Shown here: piece after piece, positions 32,911 through 43,706 of the stretch
How positions within the stretch are numbered: the first letter of the stretch is position 1
Layout of the letters: every line of letters starts with the position of its first letter
From: Ascidia mentula
Taxonomy: Eukaryota; Chordata; Ascidiacea; Phlebobranchia; Ascidiidae
Direction: 5' to 3'
Length of the DNA: 64,000 nucleotides
Assembly (NCBI GenBank): GCA_947561715.1
Contig: OX387203.1
Coordinates: forward strand, 12,710,001-12,774,000
Position numbers and translations under genes: made by a program
Notes under the pieces: generated by a model
Told to the model about the DNA's origin: nothing
Seen by the model: the letters and a program-made list of their open reading frames with translations, nothing else
The model's database searches: none

Positions 32911-35900
32911 ATGGCCGAACGACAAACAGAAGGAGAAAACTCACAAAACATTGTTGCCGAGGTAAGCTTGTTGCTCTTGAATATTGAGATTTGCCGTACT
33001 AGTGGAAAGAGTTGGAGAAAATCAATCACGCATGTGGGCAGTTTAGAAACAGTGATGGATTTTTAAATATTTCGATGACCATGTGTTTGGTAATTTTGCT
33101 GGTTCCCTTCCAGAACTTACACCTACATACTGGTGACGTACATCACCATGAGCATTTGCATCAGACTGTGGAAGAACATCATCACAATCAGACTGTAGAA
33201 CATCATCACGCCCATTATCATGAATCAACCATTACAGAATCAGAATATAAACGAGGTATGGGAGTTTTACTAGGGAAGGTTGTCGAACCCCAACTGATTT
33301 CGTCTTTATATTCAACCATTTGGAGATGACAAAATTATTAGCTTGATGCGACTCATTTACTTCGAATCATATACTATCTGTGTCGTGCCCCAGCAACAAC
33401 ATAGGATCGAATTGAGCATGCCATATGACAAATACCATTTTACATTGATATCATCACATTAAATTGTCACTACATATGTCGTTTGAATTCTACATTTTTT
33501 TTATGGTTGTCAGCAATTTCTACCAATGACCAGTTAGGTTGCCATGCATGATGCATTGCTATGGAAATCTGGTGCTATGTCTGGGAATGCAAGTTTATGT
33601 AAATGTACATCGTTGACTTTTATGTATTGAGTTACTGAGCAAAAGCAATTAACATATACCATGGTAATTAGTGACTGCCCAAAGCAGGATTCACACCAAA
33701 CGCGGCTAGACGTGACGGCGTGATTTTCTCGCCCGAAGCCTCTGACGGCGAAGTTAAATCTGATTTAACTTTTCCGTCAGCCGCAATGATCCGAAGCTTG
33801 TTTTCGTTGCGTATTTGGCTTCATAAGATATATTTTAGGTGGTTTTAAGTAATTCTATTTGTATATTGAGTGTTTGGTGATAAGATATCATAAATTAACT
33901 AATCGATATTTGTTGTTGACAATGGAGCAAATTGTTTTGCGGTAATTAATTGTTGGACATTGGAAAATGTTTATTTTATTGTAGATTACGAAATATTGTA
34001 GATCAGTGCCACTAACATAGTCATTTGCTGTTCGAACAATAAAAGCGAACCAAATACTACATATGTCGTAAGTAAACGCTCCGTGGATGAATATTATAAA
34101 TTAAGATTAACTGAAATTTCCCAGTAATATTTCATGCAATGGCATGATAGGCAGGATCGCCCCACTGCGCAGGTCCTTGCATGGCGATCACAGCTAACGT
34201 ATCGCGATCATGAGGTTTTCAGGCTTGGCAGCCCAGGCAATGCAGCCCAGCTGGATCAGCCTGAAAACCTCATGATCGCGATACGTTAGCTGTGATCGCC
34301 AAGCAAGGACCTGCGCAGTGGGGCGATCCTGCCTATCATGCCATTGCATGAAATATTACTGCGTCATCTGATACGGTGGTAGAGATCCCCTACGTATATG
34401 TGAAGGTTGCCTGGCAAGTTGTGCGCTTGCGCACCAGTGTACCTTGGCCACAATATACCCCGTGAAACCACTGAGTTCCTGTAGCTCAGTTGGTAGAGCG
34501 TTGGGCCTGGTTAGCCCAGGGTCGTGAGTTCAAACCTCACCGGGAGCTTGATTTTTCAAATCTTGTTCCGACTTGTCAGGAAAAAGTGGCTGATCCAGCT
34601 GGGCTGCATTGCCTGGGCTGCCAAGCCTGAAAACCTCATGACTGAAATTTCCCATTGACGTTTTTACGAAACAAAGACGCTGTAGATATTGAAATGATTT
34701 GCCGCAGTGGCGCCAACATTCCGATTGAATAAGAATGTGCCTGACATCAGCATTTAAGATGAAAGCATGCTGTCCGTGACGTTTTTGCGTGAAAGGTGTT
34801 AAGTTTTCAGACACTTTTTGTTCATGTGTTTAGTAATTTGTGTTTGGATCCAGATGCTCGGGAGCTCTCACTTCCCTTGTAGAATCATGATTGATGAGCA
34901 TGCGATTATTTTCAACTACTTGAACGAATAATGCACTTTAAAGCTTGTCAGAATAATGCGTTCAAGAGGTTTCGCAAACTGTGTGTGCCGCGAAAAAAAA
35001 TTATGAAAATGTATCGACGCTTATATGTTGCCACTGCAAACATTTTGATAATGTCGCATCGAGCCATGAATTGTTTCAATGGTTTGCTCACAACTCATAA
35101 CCTCGTGACATCACAAATAACGTACGTAACCTTTTGCAAACCACTTGAGGACAACTGTTGAAATATTTAGGTAGCTGTGACAAGCGAAACTCGGTGCCAG
35201 TAGGTTAACAAGACACTTTCACGCCAATCACACGGGCTTAGAATGTAAGGAATTTTCTTCACGCTTGTTTGGCCAACATTTAAAACAAACACTGCAGCTG
35301 AAACACCATACGTCTATCTACGATGAAGCTTTTTTTGCTGACTGTGGAACGGAAACACTCTCATACAGTCGCTAAAAGTTTTTTCTCTGAAAACACACAA
35401 AATACACAACTTTGTAAAAAAATTGGCTTGTTTCCCGTTGTTTTGCTGAGTGATTATGATTTCGATTGATTTACTGCCCGCTTATATGTTCGCGTCCACT
35501 CTTTCTGCACACTTTTATCACACTCGGTTTGGCCAGGCTGGATAGTTTAGAACTTGGAACATACGAAACAAAAATTACTCACACTATTTAACTTGGCTAT
35601 AAAGCGGGTTAGAACTGTAGCATTAACAGTAGGCTGCTACACAACATGACTGATTGCTCATGCTTTTAGGATGCGATTTCTCAGCCATGCATGTTGGCTG
35701 CAGGTCCCGTCACCGATAGTCTGTTCTTGGACCAATATTTGTTTATGTAATTCAGTGCAGACATAAGTCTTTGATTATTCTGCAGGTGTAGCCTGAAATT
35801 TCAACCACCTTTTCAGCTCAATTTTGTGCAGCACATGTTACCACGTATCTTTCTTAAAACGCCCAAAACTCTACTTAAAATTGCCTGAAACTGGCTTAAA

Positions 35901-38900
35901 TTTGCCATGGCAATAGCACATGCGTTCGTGCTCACTCAACCGTAAAATTAACCCCATTGCTTCACTGATTGCTTTGTGACGTCCTCCTTCTATTCTAACA
36001 GGGGTTTATACAAGGTGGAAATTTTCCGCAGCCAAACATCTTCAGTACAGTGTACTGCATTGTGGGTAAACTTACAACCAAGCAGAGAGTCACAACTCGA
36101 AATTGCAACTAAATATACTCTGTGATAAGCAATGTGGAGCCAATAATATGAATTGTGTATAAGCTGCTGACAGATGGCCACTGTTTAGACCTAAAGGGTC
36201 TCATTAGTGCATCAATTCATATTATTGGCTCCACGTTGCTTATCATATGATTATTGTGACACGGGGCCTGACGGCACTATTGGTTGAGCTTTGCTTGGCC
36301 ATAGTGTTTCCACCTTGTTTTCTCCGTTTTGGTTGCACCTAGTTTGGTGCCCAACGGATGACGGTGATTGTATAGTCACCACAAAGTGGAAGTCTTTGCT
36401 TGGCCGTTTGGTCAGCAAAGTCGTCTCATAGTCACACCAGCTGCACTGATGAGACCTTTTAGGTCGAAACAGTGGCCATCTGTCTGCAGCTTATACACAT
36501 ACTCTTTGATGTTTATCGATGTCATCTGAAATTATGTTTGTTCCTACGAAGCAAAGTAGTAATTTCAACTAAAACTTTGGAAACAATCATTTGAAATGAA
36601 AATATGATGATACATAATACGAAAGGGGTAAAAAAAATTAAACAGCAGACAAAATTTTACCCGTTTTTATCATTTTTCTGGGGCATTAGACGTTACCATC
36701 ACAATATGATTTTACTGATAAACGTTAATCCTCAATTTGCGTTGTGGCTATGTAGCATGCTGCACTAAAAATAAACCAGCTAAACATAAATGGTATAGCT
36801 CACTGTTTCTCAAGAAACCACAGTAACATAAATTTATTATCTGAAAAACTGTTCAAAATTTGCAGAAGAAAAGTTGCAACAGGCAGTTGATGAAATCAAA
36901 AAATATCAGCTTGAAAATCTTGATCCAGATGTTGTCCCTTACAGTGAAGTTTTCAAAAAGCTTGAAATACCTGAGGTTCAGCCAACGTTGATAGATACTG
37001 ATATTTACAAAGGAATTGATCCTCGAAAGGAAAATGAGTTTCAGCCATCAACAAGCAAGGGGAACAATGATCGATTTGTTGGTAAACGCATGGAATTTCA
37101 GAAACTACTTTCAAGCTTCAAAGAACACAACCAGCAAGGCATATTTCTAGCTTTTCTAGGTCCTGCTGGATGCGGCAAATCCACTCTTTCAAAGAGATTG
37201 TACAGGCAACTGGAAACAGAAGATCACCTAGTGCTTCATCTTCGGTTCATGTATTTAAACTACGGCGATAGAAAGCTAACTTTGCAGGAGCTTCTGCTGG
37301 ATAACCAGTTCAACCATGCTTCACAGGAAAAACTCAGTTTGGTTTTCCAGTGGATGATAATGAACCAACAAAAGTGTGCTTTTATTTTTGATGGATTGGA
37401 TCAGGCAACCTGGACACTAGAAAATATGGCCCCTGTAAATGTGAAGTATGGCACTCCCTTGCCAGTACAGCAACTTATTGCTAACCTTTGCAGCAGGCAA
37501 TTTTTTCCTAATTCTACATTGATTTTTACTTCTCGACCCCACTCGTTACTATTAATACCATTAGGACTCCGACCTAAACCAACAATTTATGTCAGTGATC
37601 TTTCCCCTGAGGATGCAAAGACACTGTTTGATAGTTACTCGGATGATAAAGCAAATGCACTGTGGAACAAACTTGAAACTAAATCTCCACAACTGCTTGA
37701 TTTATGTCGCAACCCAATGCTTTTACAATTTATTGTTTATGCTGGGTTATTTGGTGAGGTGCACAGTATTTCCACCATAACTAATGTATTTGATGCCGTT
37801 TTGCAACAACTTGGTCACTCGGAGCATGCAAAAGGAGAGAAATTAGTTCACCTCAAACGGCCACTTGGCCAAATGGCATATGAAGGCATGGTTCATAAAA
37901 CCCTTGTGTTCACACATGACGACCTACAAAAAGTAGGTTTAGAAGATGTAAAAGTACAGGATGTAGTGTTTAAAATGGCAAAGTTCTCCTGGTTTCCCAG
38001 TCGTAGAGTCTTTGATGGGAGAGATGTCCTCTTCTACTATCTTCATCAAGTTCTGCAGGAAATGTTTGGCGCATACTACATTTCTATGTTCATGTCAGAT
38101 GAAGAATTTGGTAAAATAGCGGACGATTTGATCAATGAACCCCATTGGGCAATGGTTCGTCGTTTTGTGTGTGGCCTTTTGCTCGGACACAAACCAGGTA
38201 TGTGCAGCGCATTAGAAAGTTTGTAACCGTTATTTTTATTTTGTAATTTTCAATCAAAGCCCCTGGAAGTGGACGTAGTGAAACCAGTTCAGAATCTGAT
38301 CCTGTCAATAGAGCTGTCAGCGGTATGACAATGATCCATGAAATCCGTCAGTACTATATTTATTTTGTATTTGTGTGTTAAAAATTAGTTTCTGTTACAT
38401 TTTTGCTAACAAAATTTTGCTAATCACTTAGCGTTGAACTGAAATATAATTAAAAAAAAAGATAAATGCTTCACTATATATTGTAATTGTTTGTTTTACA
38501 GCTTGCAGGGGTGGTTTGTCTTCAACAAATGTAAAATCTACTTCATCCAAAACATTAGATGGCGCAACAAATTCCAAGGCCCAACATTCAAAACAGTCGC
38601 CGAAAAATGGTAGCAAATGTTTGCAAAGCAAAAAAAACGTTTGAGTGAAACATAACATAACAACAGTGCTTTCTTCTTTGATTTGGGCTTCATAAGATTT
38701 GACAGCGTATTATATGTTGAAGCATGGTTGTGTTTGACCTTAAAACAACGTGCGTTTGTTTTTCTTCAGTTTCTTCCAGTTCTGCCACAGAAAAATCAAG
38801 AGGATTTACGAGACTTTTTTCAAGACGCTTCAAGAAACATCCAAATCATGCAGGAAAAGGTTTAATTTCTGAATAAACGAGATTTATTTCCCTGCTTCTC

Positions 38901-41858
38901 TCGGCAGTGACATCGTAGCCAAACTGGGTGTTTCCGTTTTATAGCTTGGCTGGCAGAACAATGGTTCGAATGGGGTTACGAGTTCAAACTCGAGTGCTTT
39001 TTTATATCTTGAGTTGTCAGGAAAAGTAGCTTTACCGGGCTTGGTTGTGATGCCACTGTTACTTGTTGTGCAAGGTTTTAGTGCTGTAAGCATGCCACAG
39101 TATCTCAATCCATTTGCTGTGTTAATCTCAACTATCATGAAAAAGCATGTATGTTAGTTTATATTCACACACATTTCAAATTTTTTTTTAACAGAAATGT
39201 CTTGTCAAATTTCAAAAAACGTACATTTTACTTGTATGCTGTATTTTTATCAATTTAGGTTTTTGGTTAATTTGGTAAGATATAACTGTAACCCAGTCTA
39301 TCTTGGTATGCAGCTGAACCTGAGGCAACCAAAACTCCTCAAATTGATTGTGGTAATCTAGGACACGTAAAAGGTGAGTTCTGCCCTATATACACACGTT
39401 GCTTAACTGATAACATTTTTTAACACGAACTGGAAAGTATTGTTGCATCCATCCATGTGGTTAGCCAAAGAATACAGCATAGCTCAATTAAATCCCCTTT
39501 CCCAGCAAAACAGAATGAACAGCTCAAAGAGAAATGTATTTTTATGACGTTAGTGTCTTAAAATCTGTTTGCAAAAGAGCGTGCGTACTATGAACAGATC
39601 AGTGGCCTGGAATACCTATTATGTTCAGCTTGGTTGTTTAGCCACTGATACGTAATATATTTATTGCAAAAATTATCAAATAAGGCCTTCACATTGGGGT
39701 ACCCGTTATGGTGTACATAAGTGACATTAAATTGCAGTTATTTTTTACAGGTGATGGAAGTGGTTCCAATCCAAAAACCTTGCAATCTACCTCAGTCAAG
39801 AGAGCTTCCAGTGATCCTGCATCCTCCACACTTAACTATGAGGAACAAAAGCCTGGTAGTCAGTTTCTTCTCTTTTCTTGTCTAAACATGCGAAAATCAC
39901 TCTGCTTTAGTACTTGTAACCAGCAAAATATTACAAGGCATTTGGGTGAAAAACGCTGGCAAAAACAAATTAATGCCAAAGTTAAGATGCAGCTATCAGA
40001 TAACATGTTTGTTTTGTTGCACTTGTCTGTCCATTGAAGGCTTTTCTGTCAGTTAGTCAGTATAGTGCTGATGACGAATATAAACATTTTAAACAACATT
40101 TATATATTCTTTCTTAGTTTCTTCCAATTCTGCCACAGAAAAACCCAGAGGATTTAAGAAGCTGCTGTTAGGAATGTTTTACAAACAATCAAAACATGCA
40201 GGACAAGGTTTGCTACTGTCCAAAATTTAATATGACGCTATAGTGGAGATTCCATTCGCTGGACGACGAGATAGACTTGCGCCAGACAAAAGCACGCTAG
40301 TGCGATAGCGTTTTATCATTCTTGTGATATGTCCTAGGGAGGGGTCGCCTAAATTGCCCCTACCTGAAAATGATGCAAATTTTATTTCAACTTTAAGTAT
40401 AATAACTGTGATTCTTAAAATTCCCTTGTCCCTTACCACTCTCACGTGGTTTTGAGCTAAATGCTTAACGATTTGCTAAACCTTTTTTAGAATTTGTTAC
40501 ACAACGTTGCTTTACGCGAAAAGTTTGCTGTTAAACTTTCACACACTTTCCACTACAAGTTACCATTATATTGGGTAAACGGGTATCGTGGGTTAGAAAG
40601 TCTCACATCTCATTGTGCATCTAATATACGCAGGTTATATTTGTAGAAAAACGCACATTGGGAGTTTAATAATTCTCCCATCCACATACATTGCTTTTAT
40701 TTTTGCCGTACATGTTGATCTTGTTATTTTCAGACAAACGTGCGAAAATGTTGTTGAAGAAACTTTCGAAATACCTGCGAGAAAAAAAGCCCCGTGGATA
40801 CGAGTTACGAGGTTAGTATTTATTTCCAGTCTGTGTGATGCGTGTTTGTAAACGTAACTGTTACGTCACTATAAGTATTCTAACGTCGCAATTCCATTGT
40901 TCTTATAGAATAGAATAAAAATGTTTAGTTCAGGTTGAAAGTTTTTAAGAAAGTTCGCATATTTTTTTGTCGGATAAAGTTTATGTCTTCCTTACAGTAG
41001 CTTAAGGTTGTTGTATTTGATTAATTTGTTGGATCTTGTCTTGTTTAAATCCAATTAAAAGTGAAGAAATCTTGTTTAAAGTTTGCAATAAAAAGTTACA
41101 GTGATTAAGTAAAATTTAAAATCCTGTTTGTTTTGATGAACTTGAACCTGTTTCAGATTTCCTCGTGGATTTACAGGAAATTGACGAATTATTTAGGAAT
41201 GAAATCGCCCTCTCTTGTCCTCGGATGTTATATTTAAACGCAATCCCACTGAAGATTTCGGATATTTTCGCTCTCGCGGATTTCCTCCCACGGATTCGAG
41301 AACCCGGTTTGAAGCTGGGTTTGGGGGAATGCGAACTTAATTCCGAAGCTTTAAACATGATCTGTGAAGCGGTTGTCAAGATGGGACCCAAGGTTGGTTG
41401 TCAATATTTTTATTTTTATAAAACTTACTTTTTGTTGAAAGTGAAAACATGAATATAATTTTAATCGGGTTTTAAGATAAAAACTTTTGTTTTAAATAAA
41501 GTATGAAACAAAGATCGACCAATCTTTATATTTTAAATAGTTCGGATTTCTTAACCTGAGATTCAACAAGTTTAAACGAAAAGATGTTGGTAATATTTGT
41601 CGGATTCTCCCTGAAGTAGATGAGTTGTGGCTAGATGGTTGCGGATTCAATTCCGAATCTATTCGAGTCTTGAGAGAAGCGATTAATAAACTGAAAAACC
41701 CTGTAAGAATTTTGTTTAAATCATATGTGCACAAAAACATGGTTTCGTTAATTTTGATGAAAATAAAATTTTTACGTTTTTCTTGCAGCCGATAGTTTCG
41801 GGTTTGGATTATCAGTCCCTCCTATTGTCCTCTGTAGACTCCAGTGGTGCGGATTGAA
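32911..41858 (+). CDS. NACHT-LRR (NLR-like) gene, 13 exons, 861 aa
   Basis: Exons: 32911-32961, 33114-33255, 36866-38197, 38260-38322, 38502-38609, 38770-38859, 39314-39373, 39751-39855, 40118-40207, 40734-40811, 41157-41392, 41541-41702, 41790-41858. Every border is GT/AG and all phases join to one 861-codon frame. Exon 1 gives MAERQTEGENSQ. Exon 2 has 15 His in 47 residues. Exon 3 holds the NACHT domain: Walker A GPAGCGKST (about 163), Walker B FIFDGLDQ (about 236), then a sensor-like TSRP. Exons 4-10 are small phase-1 exons encoding a Ser/Lys-rich linker; exons 6 and 9 (30 codons each) are duplicates. Exons 11-12 are leucine-rich repeats of ribonuclease-inhibitor type (ELWLDGCGF, KLGLGECEL). 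Such proteins are cytosolic sensors of infection or damage. No death or effector domain is recognised. Spliced prediction; transcript support not seen. Confidence 0.85.
33256..34109. other. NLR intron 2, first part
   Basis: Non-coding intron sequence. A foldback at about 33745-33783 (CTGACGGCGAAGTTAAAT facing ATTTAACTTTTCCGTCAG) is probably an old inverted-repeat element scrap. Confidence 0.5.
34124..34640 (+). repeat. tRNA-derived SINE, copy 5, with palindromic head
   Basis: A 517-bp insertion bounded by exact 14-bp direct repeats, ACTGAAATTTCCCA (34110-34123 and 34641-34654), inside NLR intron 2. The left part is a near-perfect inverted repeat: 34122-34225 and 34258-34361 are complementary over 104 bp with one mismatch, around a 32-bp spacer. 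Each arm is the SINE tail sequence. The SINE head follows, then the tRNA-like part (34468-34549; D arm GCTCAGTTGGTAGAGC, T arm GTGAG-TTCAAAC-CTCAC) and a normal tail to GAAAACCTCATG. The intact target duplication shows that the palindrome entered together with the SINE. Confidence 0.88.
34655..36120. other. NLR intron 2, middle part
   Basis: Nearly 1.5 kb of intron with no recognisable exon, RNA or repeat. Short open frames at 34931-35161 (plus) and 34530-34814 (minus) are not convincing. Confidence 0.45.
36123..36245 (-). ncRNA. Degenerate hammerhead at the tip of a 33-bp inverted repeat
   Basis: Arms 36123-36155 and 36213-36245 are complementary over 33 bp with one mismatch (TGATAAGCAATGTGGAGCC...). 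The loop, read on the minus strand, carries TGCACTAATGAG, then ACCCTTTAGGT, TAAAC, AGTGGCCATCTGTC and AGCAGCT. This is the hammerhead of the 36.4-kb copy with core changes (CTAATGAG for CTGATGAG, TAAAC for GAAAC), so it should be inactive. The long arms extend stem I. It lies inverted relative to the intact copy 190 bp downstream. Confidence 0.75.
36438..36490 (+). ncRNA. Hammerhead ribozyme (type I), intact core, in NLR intron 2
   Basis: Stem I AGCTGCA (36438-36444) pairs with TGCAGCT (36484-36490) over 7 bp. CTGATGAG follows stem I. Stem II is GACC-TTTTA-GGTC. Then comes CGAAAC, stem III ACAG/CTGT with loop TGGCCAT, and the cleavage triplet GTC at 36481-36483. Every conserved core base of the hammerhead is present. 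It is on the sense strand of the NLR gene, about 375 nt before exon 3, so cleavage would cut the intron of the pre-mRNA. The upstream block ACCACAAAGTGGAA is shared with the 25.9-kb copy, marking a retroelement origin (Penelope-like or retrozyme). Confidence 0.88.
38880..39075 (+). repeat. tRNA-SINE remnant in NLR intron 6
   Basis: GAGTTCAAACTCGAG resembles a T arm and TTGTCAGGAAAAGTAGCT resembles the SINE tail. The D arm and head are not recognisable. It is an old member of the SINE family seen elsewhere in the window. Confidence 0.45.
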
Positions 41859-41984
41859 ACAAAACACAAGTCTTCCAAAATTATTTGTGTTTTACTGTAA
41901 CAAAATTACTACGAAGTATATTAAGTGAAATTTGTCTGGAGCATGTTAGTTCAATTATCTTTGTTAATATTGTTTTTGAGGCTG

Positions 41985-42350
41985 TTATATGTTTTAAAGC
42001 AGTAAGTTTTGCGTTGATTGTGGAACGCATGTGTAACACAAGCACCTTACAGCCTCTTGCGCAAAAAAAATAACGCACTAACGGCTTCGTGAACCGTTTG
42101 TCTTCAGTTAAAGTGATTCATTCATCCACACAAAATGTTCGTCCATGCATGTCACACCACACATTTGTTGTTGTATTATTGTGACTAAACCAACCAAAAA
42201 GCCTTCGAAAACCCAGTTATAATTAGTCAGTGTCAGATTTTAAAGCGGCGAGTTATGCGGTGATTGTGGAACGTATGTGACGTGGTAATAGCTTCTTAGA
42301 GAGTGAAACCGGGACACAGCCAAGTCAGAAAACCTGACGTTTAATCCCAT
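41985..42350 (+). repeat. Repeat family 6, further copies, downstream of the NLR gene
   Basis: TTTTAAAGCGGCGAGTTATGC ... GTGATTGTGGAACGTATGTG ... GTGAAACCGGGACACAGCC ... GAAAACCTGACG at 42238-42345 matches 13577-13685. A shorter related block (GCGTTGATTGTGGAACGCATG) lies at 42012. It may fall in the NLR 3' untranslated region. Confidence 0.65.
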
Positions 42351-43299
42351 TTGTTAATTTTTATGTACTGCATGGTGAACAATGTTAACTGTTACGCCAC
42401 TGAAAAAACGGCAGCAACTTAACCACTGGTGCAAGGTTTCTGTGCAGCGTGCGAATGCGTTCGTATGCTTTGCAGTAGGCGCTACTATCGGTTTCTTTGA
42501 TTTCATGCGCCGAAACTTGCAGTTGTTGATTGCTTTAAACTCATACAGAAAAATATTGTAGAGGACATTGTCGTTCATAACAACAAAACTGTTTGTAATG
42601 TAGTAGACATGTTTAAGTGCACAAACTTTGTTGTGCAAAACCTGCCTGTTCTATGGCTTTTCAAATCTGCAAATACAGTGAAAAAGCTGTGTTGGCGGTA
42701 ATGAAATTGTTTGGAATGTATGTTATCTTTTTCCTATGTTTATGTACAGTGGTTTCAGTTGAAAGAAGATGAAAAGATCTTTGTTTGTAAGATCTTTCTA
42801 AATTAAAAACAAGGATTCCAAAATCAAAACTATTGGTTAGTGCATGTCATTTTGGTTAAAAACTATGTATAGCCAAACATTTGTGTTTTTTTTGAGATGA
42901 TATTAAGAAACTTGTTTGCCAAAAAAGCTTAGCTGATTTCAGTTGTTGGCTGTAAGCTGACATGGAACTTTTGTGCAAAGCTTATGAAAGTTATGTTTAA
43001 GTCGGATAAACAAGCTAAGAAAATGGTTTGTTTCGTTGTCATGATGCTATTAATGTTAGTGTATGAGCAGAATATTAATTTTTATCAAATAGTACTTGAT
43101 AAGGGAGCATTATTCACTTTGCACCAGTTTAAGGAAATCTATTTTTTGTAGAGGTCCGTTAAAAGAAAAATACAACCAGTACCAATGCATGGCACTTGTT
43201 GGGAAACATGTTTTTTATGTTTTGCACAATTGGTAAAACAATTAACAGTAAAATACTAGCCAAAATTTGATACTCTAATAGTTTGTTATTTTTGTCTAG
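42351..43299. other. No gene seen
   Basis: AT-rich non-coding DNA between the NLR stop codon and the orphan exon. Confidence 0.45.
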
Positions 43300-43371
43300 T
43301 ATCTCCAATCAAAAGAATGCACAGAAACTCAGATTCTGCTTCAGCTGCCACACCAAGCAAGAAATTACCAG
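43300..43371 (+). CDS. Orphan phase-1 exon resembling NLR linker exons
   Basis: Preceded by TTTTTGTCTAG and followed by GTAGGC, this 72-bp stretch reads SPIKRMHRNSDSASAATPSK then KLPG, with split first and last codons (phase 1 in, phase 1 out). That is exactly the form of NLR exons 4-10. It lies about 1.4 kb beyond the NLR stop. It could be an alternative exon, or the remnant of a second, neighbouring NLR gene cut off by the transposon cluster that begins at 43.7 kb. Confidence 0.4.
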
Positions 43372-43706
43372 GTAGGCTATATCTAAAAGTTTCAAAAAAT
43401 ATTTTTTTGCGCTGTAACAACTATGTTGTTGTCTTTTGCGCATTTGAAGTACATTTGGTAAACAAGAATGTCAAAGGAATAACCAAAAAAGTTCGTAATA
43501 AAATGCTTGTTTAAAGTATTGCTTATTTTTAAGAAATTGTTGCACACTAGATCAATTAGAAAATTTTGGTCACATTAATGCTAAAACAAGCTGTTTTAGG
43601 ATCTGAAAGAAACTGGATGAACAGAGATCTGAAGATGAATTGTAAAAAGCATTTATGTGTTTCTTCCTTTCAAAACAAACTGTGACTTTGCTACATAAAT
43701 GCTAAA

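Noticed and set aside
40047-40080. Additional hammerhead motif (CTGATGACGA)
   Set aside because: There is no GAAAC box at the right distance and no stems I or III.
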